DNA of 64,000 nt from Alkanindiges hydrocarboniclasticus (GTDB taxonomy: Bacteria; Pseudomonadota; Gammaproteobacteria; Pseudomonadales; Moraxellaceae). The first letter of the stretch is position 1, and every line of letters starts with the position of its first letter. The notes under the pieces are model-generated. The model made no database searches, had not been told where the DNA came from, and was given only the letters and a program-made list of their open reading frames with translations. Shown here one piece after another: positions 12,736-21,222 of this stretch. A program made the translations under genes and the position numbers. The DNA is taken from positions 1 to 64,000 of the forward strand of contig NZ_MLCN01000030.1 of assembly GCF_001982605.1 (NCBI RefSeq). The letters are read 5' to 3'.

Positions 12736-14298
12736 TTAGATTTGTGCTGGATGCACGCGTCGCGACTCTATGGCCAATAATGTTTTGGCACAGTCTTCAT
12801 CATTCACAGACTGCGACAGTAATGCCAGACGTTTGGCATTCAGTATTTCCAAACAGTGTTCCAGCGTTTTGCCAATGCGGGCATGAGTTGCAATACCGCT
12901 GATTTTTGGCCAGGTTGCACGCTCCCCTTCCTGCTGTAAAATACGGAATAACTGCTTGCTGGGATTTTTTAACATATAGGTGTAATGACGCAAATTATAA
13001 CTGCCCACAATATTTACATCGCCATAATAACGCTGCCCAATAATCCCATAACCATGATCCAGCATGCGCCTCACAGTTGGCATACGGCCAAAACGCTCAC
13101 GGGTAAAATCCATGGCACCCATGGCCAGTACCTTGCCCTGACCACGCACAATCTTACTGGGCCAGCTCAGCAAGTCCTTGCGGTAACGCTGAACGTCATT
13201 TTGCATGAATGGCACAATATGCGGGTTCACCTGACAGGCAATGGTATAGTTAATATTATAAAGCCGTGCAATCCGGGTACGTGGAAAATCACTACGTACA
13301 CTGCCATCTACCCAGCGCAGCGATGACATATAAGGACTATTTTTTCCTTCAGCATTTTTTGCGGTGAGTTTGACCGGCGGAAATAACACCGGTACGGCAC
13401 AGGATGCCAATGCAGCGCTCCACATAAGCAGATATGGGGAAGTCAGCTCATTCATAATGCGTGGCGACTGGCTACCCTCAAAGGGAGCGACCGCAATATT
13501 AATATGGCGTCCAGTTCTGGCAAAGGCTTCCTCAAAGGTATAATTACCCAAATTCTGCCGTAAAAACACCTTTAGTACATTCACATCAGCAATGCCGCCA
13601 CCCTTCAGGATTTCAACCAGTTTACGGAACCGGAACGCATGCTGATAAAAGCCATCACCATCGTATAAATCCATCAGCTCTTCATCGGTATGCGTACCCA
13701 GCATACCAGCCATCAAGGCACCTGCACTGGAACCGGAAAATACTTTAGGCAATAAATCCTGTGCATGCAGTGCCTTGCACACACCAGTATGAAATAGGCC
13801 CAGCGTTGCCCCGCCAGAGAACATTAGTGCGGGCTGGCCATAACTATGCTTGGTGTCTTCAAAAAAACAGTACTTGTCAGCAGCAGGCAAAAAGTCAAAA
13901 TCATGCTCGCAAACATAATACAGGCACTGGCACACTTCCTCGATATAGTCTTCAATCAGTTTTTTGGTGCCAATATAAGCATGGCTATATAGTAAAGGAT
14001 GCCCAATATTGCCCAGATCATGATGCAGGCCTTCACGTAAAATACGCACCAGCTCGACATCCTTACGCTCAAGACGATAACGGCGCAAGCGGGTCAGCCG
14101 ATCAGCAATCAGTTCATAATCATAATAAGGTGAAGTATTATCCAGCTTCCAGTCCTGCCTGCCTGTGGCGTCATCCAGTTCCAGTGCTACGTCGCGCCAC
14201 TCCTGATAGTCCTTCGCGGCTTGCAGGTTCTGCTCAAGCTTTTTAATGCGCGATGACAGTCTGGAATGATGCGTATAAGTTGGCAAGTGCAGATTCAT
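12736..14298 (-). CDS. Patatin-like phospholipase with N-terminal DUF3336 domain
   Basis: A 520-residue protein. The N-terminal ~130 residues (YQEWRDVALELDDATGRQDWK, then RLRRYRLERKDVELVRILREGL with DLGNIGHPLLY) match the DUF3336 region that precedes patatin domains in fungal triacylglycerol lipases and bacterial relatives. The patatin domain follows with the oxyanion loop SGGATLGLFHTGV near residue 160, the nucleophile elbow GSSAG near 190 and the dyad Asp in WVDGSVRSDFP near 329. There is no signal peptide, so it acts inside the cell on phospholipid or acylglycerol, with exact substrate unknown. It is the first gene before the kinase-like gene. Storage-lipid turnover would fit a hydrocarbon-using Moraxellaceae but is inference. 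Confidence 0.87.
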   Translation of the reverse strand: MNLHLPTYTHHSRLSSRIKKLEQNLQAAKDYQEWRDVALELDDATGRQDWKLDNTSPYYDYELIADRLTRLRRYRLERKDVELVRILREGLHHDLGNIGHPLLYSHAYIGTKKLIEDYIEEVCQCLYYVCEHDFDFLPAADKYCFFEDTKHSYGQPALMFSGGATLGLFHTGVCKALHAQDLLPKVFSGSSAGALMAGMLGTHTDEELMDLYDGDGFYQHAFRFRKLVEILKGGGIADVNVLKVFLRQNLGNYTFEEAFARTGRHINIAVAPFEGSQSPRIMNELTSPYLLMWSAALASCAVPVLFPPVKLTAKNAEGKNSPYMSSLRWVDGSVRSDFPRTRIARLYNINYTIACQVNPHIVPFMQNDVQRYRKDLLSWPSKIVRGQGKVLAMGAMDFTRERFGRMPTVRRMLDHGYGIIGQRYYGDVNIVGSYNLRHYTYMLKNPSKQLFRILQQEGERATWPKISGIATHARIGKTLEHCLEILNAKRLALLSQSVNDEDCAKTLLAIESRRVHPAQI

Positions 14299-14780
14299 AA
14301 ATGGTCCCTGTTGTATTTTTTGCTAAACCGTCACTGCTGCTAACATCTTATTGCTTGTGCGACTATTAGATGATTAAAAACAGGCATTATTTAAGCTTAT
14401 CTAAATCAACGTAGTTTAACGTTTACCCATAGGTTATAAATAAGATTCCCAGCCTTTTTTTGCAAGTCATTTTTACCAAGAACCTGCTGAAAAAGATGAA
14501 ATGAATCAAAATATAACATTGCTGCCTAAATAGCCAAAAACAGTTTATCCAAACTGTACATCAGTGTATGTTTTTCAGAACCAGAATAGATTTTTGTGAA
14601 TAAGATGTTGTTAGAAAGCTTTTGTAGTGTTGGCCTCAGCCTGCAATCATAACCTGAGCAATTGACAAAACAGGACAACAGGCTCCACAGGCGAAACTAA
14701 GCGGCCAGCACAACCAGAACTGAGCGGCCAGCATAAATAGCTTCGATCAGCCAGAAATCTGACCAAGCGCCAGAAAAGCC
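14299..14780. other. Gene-free interval with a short tandem repeat
   Basis: This 482-base interval lies between the patatin start and the tsaD stop. The first part (14299-14640) is A+T-rich and probably holds the patatin promoter. The second part is more G+C-rich and contains two adjacent 23-bp units (14695-14717 and 14718-14740; 19 of 23 positions equal, core AGCGGCCAGCA). No ORF, RNA gene or terminator with a clear T-run was found. Confidence 0.5.
14695..14740. repeat. Two-unit 23-bp tandem repeat
   Basis: The units AACTAAGCGGCCAGCACAAC... and AACTGAGCGGCCAGCATAAA... are directly adjacent and share 19 of 23 positions. There are only two copies, so this is a local duplication and not an array. 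Confidence 0.6.
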
Positions 14781-15791
14781 TCATGCAGGCGGTTGCAACT
14801 CACTCATGGGCCAGCGCGGTGTGGTAGTAACACTTAAATCATCCATTTGGCCGGCTTTTAGGCGTTGCCAGCCTGCAAAGGCAATCATGGCGCCGTTATC
14901 GGTACATAAGGCAGGTTCTGCATAATAAACCTGTGACTTAATTTTTTTCAGGTCGCTTTCCAGTCGTTCACGCAATAGCTGGTTGGCACTCACCCCGCCT
15001 GCAATCACCAGTTGCTTTAACCCGGTGTGCTTTAAGGCACGAATAGCTTTTTTCACCAAGGTATCAACCATAGCTTCCTGAAAGCTGGCAGCCAGATCCG
15101 CCTCACGTCCCTGTCCTTTTACCTTGTTATAACGCGTAAGCACAGCCGTTTTCATTCCACTAAAAGAAAAATCCAGGGCCTGATGCATCAGGGGCCGTGG
15201 CAAATCAAATGATTTAGGGTCACCCTGTAAGGCCAGTTTGGCAATATTTGGCCCACCCGGATAGGGCAGCCCCATCATCTTGGCAACTTTATCAAACGCC
15301 TCACCTGCTGCATCATCAATGGATTCACCCAGAAGCTCATACTGGCCAATCCCATAAGCAGCCATTAACTGGGTATGCCCACCAGACACCAGCAAGGCAA
15401 CAAAGGGAAATTGGGGTGGTTTACTGGATAATAAAGGGGCCAGCAAATGCCCTTCCATATGATGTACCCCAATAGCTGGAATATTCAGTGCATAAGCCAG
15501 CGTGCGGCCAAATAATGCACCCGTCATTAAAGCACCCATCAGGCCCGGTCCACGGGTATAGGCAATGGCATTAATTTGCTGTTTTGTCACGCCGGTTTGC
15601 TGCAACAATTGCTCCAGCAATGGAATTAATTTGCGCACATGATCCCGTGAAGCCAACTCTGGCACTACCCCGCCATACTCGGCATGCAGTTGAATCTGGC
15701 TATATAAAACCTGTCCCAATAAGCCGCGTTCACTATCAAATAACGCCAAACCCGTTTCATCACAGGATGTTTCCAAGCCTAAAACCAGCAT
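14781..15791 (-). CDS. tsaD: tRNA N6-adenosine threonylcarbamoyltransferase
   Basis: TsaD transfers the threonylcarbamoyl group to A37 of ANN-decoding tRNAs, working with TsaB, TsaC and TsaE. The 336-residue protein shows [14 protein letters not shown] at residue 4, the metal-binding HHMEGH motif near 111, LVSGGHTQL near 133, the [19 protein letters not shown] loop near 160, FSFSGMKTA near 198 and GGVSANQ near 268. It is divergently arranged with rpsU, the classic arrangement in gammaproteobacteria, with 177 bases between the two starts. Confidence 0.98.
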   Translation of the reverse strand: MLVLGLETSCDETGLALFDSERGLLGQVLYSQIQLHAEYGGVVPELASRDHVRKLIPLLEQLLQQTGVTKQQINAIAYTRGPGLMGALMTGALFGRTLAYALNIPAIGVHHMEGHLLAPLLSSKPPQFPFVALLVSGGHTQLMAAYGIGQYELLGESIDDAAGEAFDKVAKMMGLPYPGGPNIAKLALQGDPKSFDLPRPLMHQALDFSFSGMKTAVLTRYNKVKGQGREADLAASFQEAMVDTLVKKAIRALKHTGLKQLVIAGGVSANQLLRERLESDLKKIKSQVYYAEPALCTDNGAMIAFAGWQRLKAGQMDDLSVTTTPRWPMSELQPPA

Positions 15792-15851
15792 AAGGTGCCT
15801 ACCCGCAAAAGTCCTGCATAAAAAATAACTACAAACGGAGTTATTATAGTC

Positions 15852-15880
15852 TTGTTCTTGTAGATGTAAACGCGTAAAAT
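15852..15880 (+). promoter_or_regulatory. Candidate sigma-70 promoter of rpsU-yqeY
   Basis: TTGTTC (15852-15857) and TAAAAT (15875-15880) are separated by 17 bases and lie about 90 bases before the rpsU start. A TATCCA/TGGATA inverted repeat follows in the leader near 15909-15925. The assignment rests on motif match and spacing alone. Confidence 0.5.
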
Positions 15881-15968
15881 ACTGGCCTTTACTGCGTCCT
15901 TGCTTTGTATCTATCCAATGACTGGATAAACATCAGGCGCGTTAATATCAACCTCCAGAGGATGTTAC

Positions 15969-16184
15969 ATGCCACAAGTTAAGTTGAAAGAAGGCGAACC
16001 AGTTGACGTTGCGATCCGTCGTTTTAAGCGTTCTTGCGAAAAAGCAGGTGTATTGGCTGACGTGCGCAAGCGCGAATTCTACGAAAAGCCAACTCAAGAG
16101 CGTAAGCGTAAAAAAGCTGCTGCTGTAAAGCGTTACGCGAAAAAACTGGCTCGTGAGTCTGTTCGTACAACTCGCTTGTACTAA
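15969..16184 (+). CDS. rpsU: 30S ribosomal protein S21
   Basis: S21 is a small basic protein of the 30S platform involved in initiation. The 71-residue sequence [27 protein letters not shown]... with [19 protein letters not shown] is full length and highly characteristic. Its ribosome-binding site AGAGGATGTTAC is part of a short CCTC-CAG-AGG complementary stretch. In many gammaproteobacteria rpsU is followed by dnaG and rpoD. Here a YqeY-type gene follows instead and neither dnaG nor rpoD is in the window. Confidence 0.98.
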   Translation: MPQVKLKEGEPVDVAIRRFKRSCEKAGVLADVRKREFYEKPTQERKRKKAAAVKRYAKKLARESVRTTRLY

Positions 16185-16230
16185 TTAATCGTTTAATTTA
16201 ATAACTATTAATTAGTAAGGTCTGTTTGCC

Positions 16231-16677
16231 ATGTCTGCATTAAAATCCCAGATTACTGAAGCATTAAAAGCATCCATGCGCGAACGCGATATGGATACTG
16301 TAACGGTAATTCGTAGTGTGCAGGCTGCAATCAAGCAAATAGAGGTTGATACTCGTGAAGAACTGGATGACGCACGAGTATTGGCAGTTTTAGAGAAACA
16401 AATTAAGCAACGCAAGGAATCTATTTCTGCCTTTTCTAGTGCAGGACGTGAGGATCTGGCTGCTAAAGAACAATTCGAAATCGGGGTGATAAGTCAATTT
16501 CTACCAACAGCGTTATCCGAGCAAGAACTGGATACACTGATTGAAAATGAAATTAGCAATCAAGGCGCCACGACCATTCGCGATATGGGCAAAGTAATGA
16601 ATGCATTACGTCCAAAAATCGCGGGTCGTGCAGATGCCAGTATTGTTTCCAGCAAAATAAAAACGTTGCTCGGTTAA
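16231..16677 (+). CDS. GatB/YqeY domain-containing protein
   Basis: The 148-residue protein is built only of the YqeY domain: the N-terminal helical part (LKSQITEALKASMRERD...VIRSVQAAIKQIEVDTREELDD) and the GatB C-terminal-like half (FEIGVISQFLPTALSEQELDTLIENEI, MGKVMNALRPKIAGRADASIVS). The homologous tail of GatB contacts tRNA in the amidotransferase. Stand-alone YqeY proteins have no firmly assigned function. It lies 46 bases after rpsU in the same direction and is presumably co-transcribed. Confidence 0.9.
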   Translation: MSALKSQITEALKASMRERDMDTVTVIRSVQAAIKQIEVDTREELDDARVLAVLEKQIKQRKESISAFSSAGREDLAAKEQFEIGVISQFLPTALSEQELDTLIENEISNQGATTIRDMGKVMNALRPKIAGRADASIVSSKIKTLLG

Positions 16678-16967
16678 AAATATTTTAATCTTTCTCAAAA
16701 TTCAGTTTATTACAAAATAATCAGACTAAAATTTATTTCACTGTTTCAATAAAGTCCGTTCATTAAATAAACACTTTAGTTTTATATTTTTCGATATTTT
16801 TTTGTTATTGCCCTTCTTGCTATTGCTGTGCTATATCTATTTTGCAAATTATTTGCACCCTCATTAAAAGCTTTTTCAGGTAAAACATTTGAGAAATATA
16901 ATGCTCACTGTATTCATATATCTTGGCTTTTAATGATTAATCTCCTCAGTAAATAAAAGGATTTTAT
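16678..16967. other. A+T-rich upstream region of the lipase-like lipoprotein gene
   Basis: These 290 bases are strongly A+T-rich with several TATAAT-like hexamers and AAATTATTTG-type repeats. No gene or hairpin terminator is seen. The end contains the AAGGA ribosome-binding site of the gene at 16968. Confidence 0.4.
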
Positions 16968-18209
16968 ATGAGTCATCTTATTGCTCTGCCCAAATTATTT
17001 TCAGTAACGGTCCTTGCTTCTGCTTTAATATTGGCTGGTTGTAACGACGACGATAACGATAACGCTTCCAATAATGTTTCTACCAGTTTAGTCACTAAAA
17101 CTGAAAACTATGCACCACAACAAACTGAAGCAGATACCAGTGTTAGCCAGAAAATAACTTATAAAATGCCTTCTGTGACCGGTGGGCAAACCACAGCAAC
17201 GGCAGTTGTGATGATTCCAAAAGGAACCATGCCAACTGCTGGCTGGCCAGTCATCGTCTGGGCGCATGGTACGACCGGTGTTGCAGATCAATGTGCACCG
17301 AGTAACCTAACAGATAGTAATGGCCAGTTTAATCTGGGTGGTACTTTGCCTTTGGTAAAACAATTGCTGAGTCAGGGTTATGCGGTAATAGCACCTGATT
17401 ATGAAGGATTGGGCAGTACGGGAATTCATCCGTTTTTAAATGCAAAAAGTGAAAGCCAATCCATTATTTCTGCTTTAAAAGCAGCCGAGCAACAATATCG
17501 CAATCAGCTTTCTGAAAACTGGGTTGTCGTTGGCCATTCTCAGGGTGGTCATGCTGCCATTGCGGCGGCCGAGCGTGCTGATGAAGCAGGTTTAAACTTT
17601 AAGGGTGTAGTTGCCTATGCTCCTGCCTCCAACCTTGATGCTATTTTAGGTGGGGGTTATCAACAGGTTGCAAATGCCCTACCGACGGCAGCCGGAGTTC
17701 CAACAGCCAAAGCAATACTACCAGGCCTGCAAGCTTTCTCCGCTTTGGTTAGTGCTGGTATCCGTGAAAGTCACCCTGATTTTAATTATACAGATGCCTT
17801 CACCAGTAACCGTTCGGCTACTATTGCTGCCAAGGCAGAATCCGAATGCATTACGCCATTAGGTGGTGCATTTAGTAGCGATATTACCGCCTATTATGAT
17901 GTTCCGGCTAATGCCTCAACGCTTTATCCAGGCCTGTCTACGACGTTCTACAATGTACCTGCTATTGCCGAGTTCCTGAATAATTCAAAACTGGCAACCA
18001 AACAGGTAAGTCAGCCAATGCTCATCATTCAAGGTGAAGCGGACACCACAGTGCCTGCTGCGGCAACCCGTCTTTTAGAAAGTCAGCTAAAGGAAAAAGG
18101 CAATACTGTTAATGTGGCTTATCTGCCCGGCAAGGATCATGGTACTGTCATTACGGAAGGTACAAGCTATCTGTATGGTTTCCTGCAACAAAATATGCCG
18201 GCTAAATAA
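16968..18209 (+). CDS. Lipoprotein alpha/beta hydrolase, secreted-lipase type
   Basis: The 413-residue precursor begins with a signal peptide ending in the lipobox LAGC (Cys near residue 24) followed by an Asp/Asn run (NDDDNDNAS), so the mature protein is lipid-anchored, probably to the outer membrane. The hydrolase domain has the oxyanion-region motif WAHGTTGVADQC near residue 103, the nucleophile elbow VGHSQGGHA near 190, an acidic residue in IQGEADTTVP near 355 and the terminal His in GKDHGTV near 388, the order expected of a Ser-Asp-His triad. It resembles secretory lipases/esterases of the LIP family, with substrate unproven. It has its own terminator. Confidence 0.82.
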   Translation: MSHLIALPKLFSVTVLASALILAGCNDDDNDNASNNVSTSLVTKTENYAPQQTEADTSVSQKITYKMPSVTGGQTTATAVVMIPKGTMPTAGWPVIVWAHGTTGVADQCAPSNLTDSNGQFNLGGTLPLVKQLLSQGYAVIAPDYEGLGSTGIHPFLNAKSESQSIISALKAAEQQYRNQLSENWVVVGHSQGGHAAIAAAERADEAGLNFKGVVAYAPASNLDAILGGGYQQVANALPTAAGVPTAKAILPGLQAFSALVSAGIRESHPDFNYTDAFTSNRSATIAAKAESECITPLGGAFSSDITAYYDVPANASTLYPGLSTTFYNVPAIAEFLNNSKLATKQVSQPMLIIQGEADTTVPAAATRLLESQLKEKGNTVNVAYLPGKDHGTVITEGTSYLYGFLQQNMPAK

Positions 18210-18227
18210 CTTAGCTTTATCGTTGTA

Positions 18228-18257
18228 AAAAAAGAGCGGGAAATCCTCGCTCTTTTT
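18228..18257 (+). terminator. Terminator after the lipase-like gene
   Basis: Stem AAAGAGCG (18231-18238) with CGCTCTTT (18248-18255), followed by TT and preceded by an A-run. Confidence 0.8.
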
Positions 18258-18303
18258 ATTGCCTTAAAACATGGATTAGACAAACCATGAAAAAAGCTAC
18301 TGA

Positions 18304-19491
18304 TCACCGGGATAAATAACGGGTCATGTCTTCAATGCCTTTTAAGGTCATGGGAAACATCTTGTCTTCAAAAATATGTTTAATGGCTGCAATAGTTTGG
18401 GTGTAATGCCAATAGCTGTCATCTTCGGGATTGAGCCATGCGGTTTTACTAAAATGATGGCGCATGCGCTGTAACCAGACATTGCCCGGTTCATCATTCA
18501 TGTATTCAACCGAACCACCACGCGACATTAGCTCATAAGGTGCCATACTGGCATCGCCAACAAAGATCACACGATAATCCTTGCCATACGTATGCATTAA
18601 ATCCCAGGTGCTCATGCGACTGCTGGAACGGCGTAAATTGTCTTTCCAGACATGATCATACAGACAGTTATGAAAATAAAAGAATTCCAGTGTCTTAAAT
18701 TCGGATTTAGCCGCACTAAACAGCTTTTCACACTGCTGGATATAGCTATCCATAGAGCCACCAATATCAAACAGCATCAGCACTTTAACCCGGTTACGGC
18801 GTTCAGGCACCATCTGGATGTCTAAAATGCCCTGCTTGGCTGTTGAATAAATAGTGCTGTCTACATCCAGCTCCTCGGCTGCACCCTGCCGTGCAAAGCG
18901 ACGTAAACGGCGCATGGCAATCTGCATCTGGCGTGTACCCAGTACCTGATCATCATCAAGGTTACGGTACTGGCGCTGCTCCCAAACTTTAACCGCTGAG
19001 CGCTGCCTACCCGGCCCGCCAATACGTACACCCTCAGGATTATCACCATAAGCACCAAATGGCGAAGTGCCACCCGTGCCAATCATTTTATTGCCGCCCT
19101 GATGCTTTTTATGTTGCTCACGCAGGCGTTCCTGCAACATTTTCATCAGTTCTTCCAATGACCCGGCTTTTTCCAGTAAGGCTTTTTCTTCAGGCGTCAG
19201 GGTTTTTTCCAGTAATTCCAGATCCAGCCACTCCGGTGGAATCTGTTTAAGCCGTTCCAGCAAGTCATCTGCATCAAGCGACTGGATACCTTCAAAATAA
19301 TCCTTGATAGCCCGGTCAAACTTGTCGTAATAACGCTCATCCTTGACCAGACACAATTTGGCCAGATGATAAAATGCTTCACGATCTGCAAACACCAAAC
19401 CGGCCTGAACGGCTTGATTCAAATCCAGCAGTTCCGTAGTGGTTACCGGTACACCGTATTTTTTCAGGGTATAAAACAGATGAACAAACAT
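18304..19491 (-). CDS. VWA domain protein of the CoxE type, partner of a MoxR ATPase
   Basis: A 395-residue cytoplasmic protein. The N-terminal half (LFYTLKKYGVPVTTTELLDLNQAVQAGL, then a Lys/Glu-rich helical region) matches CoxE-type proteins. The C-terminal half is a von Willebrand A domain whose metal site reads VLMLFDIGGSMDSYIQQC near residue 240, i.e. DxGxS rather than the usual DxSxS. Downstream elements VIFVGDASMAPYE and WLNPEDDSYW are present. It starts 24 bases after the MoxR gene. Such MoxR-VWA pairs act as chaperones that insert cofactors or remodel client complexes. The client is not evident from the neighbours. Confidence 0.88.
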   Translation of the reverse strand: MFVHLFYTLKKYGVPVTTTELLDLNQAVQAGLVFADREAFYHLAKLCLVKDERYYDKFDRAIKDYFEGIQSLDADDLLERLKQIPPEWLDLELLEKTLTPEEKALLEKAGSLEELMKMLQERLREQHKKHQGGNKMIGTGGTSPFGAYGDNPEGVRIGGPGRQRSAVKVWEQRQYRNLDDDQVLGTRQMQIAMRRLRRFARQGAAEELDVDSTIYSTAKQGILDIQMVPERRNRVKVLMLFDIGGSMDSYIQQCEKLFSAAKSEFKTLEFFYFHNCLYDHVWKDNLRRSSSRMSTWDLMHTYGKDYRVIFVGDASMAPYELMSRGGSVEYMNDEPGNVWLQRMRHHFSKTAWLNPEDDSYWHYTQTIAAIKHIFEDKMFPMTLKGIEDMTRYLSR

Positions 19492-19515
19492 GGACTGCCC
19501 AGCTTATAAATCAGG

Positions 19516-20379
19516 TTAGCGACGCGACATAAAAGCAAGGCGCTCCAGCAATTGCACGTCCTGCTCGTTCTTGATCAGCGCACCATATAATGGGGGAATT
19601 GCTGATTTCGGGTCACGCTTGCGCAGTACATCTTCCGGCATGTCATCAGCCATTAATAGGCTTAACCAGTCAATCAGCTCACTGGTAGACGGTGGCTTTT
19701 TAAGGCCCGGTACGTCCCGCAGCTTAAAGAAAATCTGTAGTGCTTCACTAACCAGCCCTTCGCGAATATTAGGGAAATGCACGTCAATAATCTGGCGCAT
19801 CGTGGCTTCATCAGGAAACTCAATATAATGAAAGAAGCAGCGGCGCAAGAAAGCATCCGGCAATTCTTTTTCATTGTTTGAGGTAATGATAACCACAGGA
19901 CGCTGTCTGGCACTAATCGTTTCGCCGGTTTCATAGACATAAAATGCCATACGATCCAGCTCATGCAGCAAATCGTTAGGGAATTCGATATCCGCTTTGT
20001 CAATCTCGTCAATCAGCAGTACACAGCGCTCATCACTGGTAAACGCTTCCCACAATTTACCCGGCTTGATGTAGTGGCCAATATCATAAACCTTGCTGTC
20101 ACCCAGTTGGCTATCACGCAGGCGCGATACCGCATCGTATTCATACAGGCCTTGCTGCGCCTTGGTCGTTGACTTGATATGCCAGGTAATCAGTTTCATG
20201 CCCAGACTTTTTGCAACCTGTTCGGCAAGCAATGTCTTACCAGTGCCCGGCTCCCCTTTAACCAGTAATGGTTTTTGCAGGGTACGCGCTGCATTAACTG
20301 CCAGACGCAAGTTATCTGTGGCAATGTACTGGTCTGTACCGCTAAATTTTTGCTGTTGATTATTCATTGGATTCGTCAC
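19516..20379 (-). CDS. MoxR-family AAA+ ATPase
   Basis: This 287-residue AAA+ protein has Walker A GEPGTGKTLLAEQ near residue 42, Walker B CVLLIDEIDKAD near 118, sensor 1 VVIITSNNEKELPDAFLRRC near 160 and a C-terminal lid with GLKKPPSTSELIDWLSLL. The FYVYETGETISARQRPV insertion is typical of MoxR ATPases that work with CoxE-type VWA proteins, which is the next gene. Together they probably form a metal- or cofactor-insertion chaperone. Confidence 0.92.
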   Translation of the reverse strand: MTNPMNNQQQKFSGTDQYIATDNLRLAVNAARTLQKPLLVKGEPGTGKTLLAEQVAKSLGMKLITWHIKSTTKAQQGLYEYDAVSRLRDSQLGDSKVYDIGHYIKPGKLWEAFTSDERCVLLIDEIDKADIEFPNDLLHELDRMAFYVYETGETISARQRPVVIITSNNEKELPDAFLRRCFFHYIEFPDEATMRQIIDVHFPNIREGLVSEALQIFFKLRDVPGLKKPPSTSELIDWLSLLMADDMPEDVLRKRDPKSAIPPLYGALIKNEQDVQLLERLAFMSRR

Positions 20380-20457
20380 AATAAGGTCATTACAAAAGAA
20401 AGAGATTGGCTAGAAAGACTTTCATTACAAATAGCCATCCGGTTTAATGAGTGCCGC

Positions 20458-20823
20458 TTATTCAGTAGTGGGCTCGCGGTATTCCTGATACTTGTTCCAC
20501 AAATATCCCAGAAAAAATCCAAGTGCTGCTACAAACAGAATAGGAACCAGATTAGACCAGATCAGGTGTTTTTCATCGGTCAGGAAACCAAACATCAGCC
20601 CAACAATAGCTGGCGCAATCTTGGCATTGGTGCCTTCAGTAATGGTTGGGGACAACAATAATGCAAACAGCAAAATCCAGCTCATGCCGCCAATTGGCCG
20701 CGGCAGTGCCCGTGCAATAAAATACCAGAGCCACAGCACAAACAGGCTGCCACCCAGATATACCGCAATTGCCAGATAATACTCAGGAATAGTGTCGAGA
20801 AACGCAAATAGATTAGGCACCAC
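20458..20823 (-). CDS. Small inner-membrane protein of unknown function
   Basis: The 121-residue protein has about four hydrophobic helices (near 15-38, 45-60, 66-78 and 88-108) and a charged C-terminus [12 protein letters not shown]. The conserved-looking loops [13 protein letters not shown] and [20 protein letters not shown] carry no catalytic signature I recognise. Its start overlaps the end of the ycgL-type gene by 11 bases, so the two are translated from one mRNA. Confidence 0.7.
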   Translation of the reverse strand: MVPNLFAFLDTIPEYYLAIAVYLGGSLFVLWLWYFIARALPRPIGGMSWILLFALLLSPTITEGTNAKIAPAIVGLMFGFLTDEKHLIWSNLVPILFVAALGFFLGYLWNKYQEYREPTTE

Positions 20824-21130
20824 GCAAACCCTCTGGCGCAGGTGCTGTTGCTGAGATCAGCCCTTCTGGTGGAAGCTGCAGGAAATACCCTTGCTGCTCG
20901 AAGGCATGCAGCACGTCCAGAACATTAACGCGGGCCAGTTTGCGTTCAGGTTGCAGTTCCAGATGCATGACAAAGGTAGCACGGCCAAAAGCCTGCCTTA
21001 AGGATGCTGGTACTACAGCAAGCGGGTCCAATACATCGGCATCATCTGGATAACCCGGACGCGCAATGTAGAGATACATTTCATCTTTTTTGCTGGATTT
21101 ATAAATATCGCAATGCATACATTTCAACAT
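20813..21130 (-). CDS. ycgL: YcgL domain-containing protein
   Basis: The 105-residue protein contains the YcgL signature at its start ([22 protein letters not shown]) and [19 protein letters not shown] near residue 80. By comparison with E. coli YcgL the true start may be the fifth codon (MHCDIYKSS, at 21118). The role is not well established. In pseudomonads, as here, it sits directly downstream of rnd. It overlaps the following membrane-protein gene by 11 bases. Confidence 0.88.
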   Translation of the reverse strand: MLKCMHCDIYKSSKKDEMYLYIARPGYPDDADVLDPLAVVPASLRQAFGRATFVMHLELQPERKLARVNVLDVLHAFEQQGYFLQLPPEGLISATAPAPEGLRGA

Positions 21131-21222
21131 TTATCACAAATAACCCGCCTAGCATACACTAATTTGAAGGAATGCCATTGACTGAAAGTTTAGACTGGCG
21201 AGTAAAATTTGCTAATACATTG

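Noticed and set aside
13761-14246. 161-codon plus-strand ORF opposite the patatin gene
   Set aside because: His/Gln/Tyr-rich shadow translation. The opposite strand carries a full DUF3336-patatin protein.
14695-14740. Possible CRISPR-like repeat
   Set aside because: Only two adjacent units with no spacers and no cas genes in the window.
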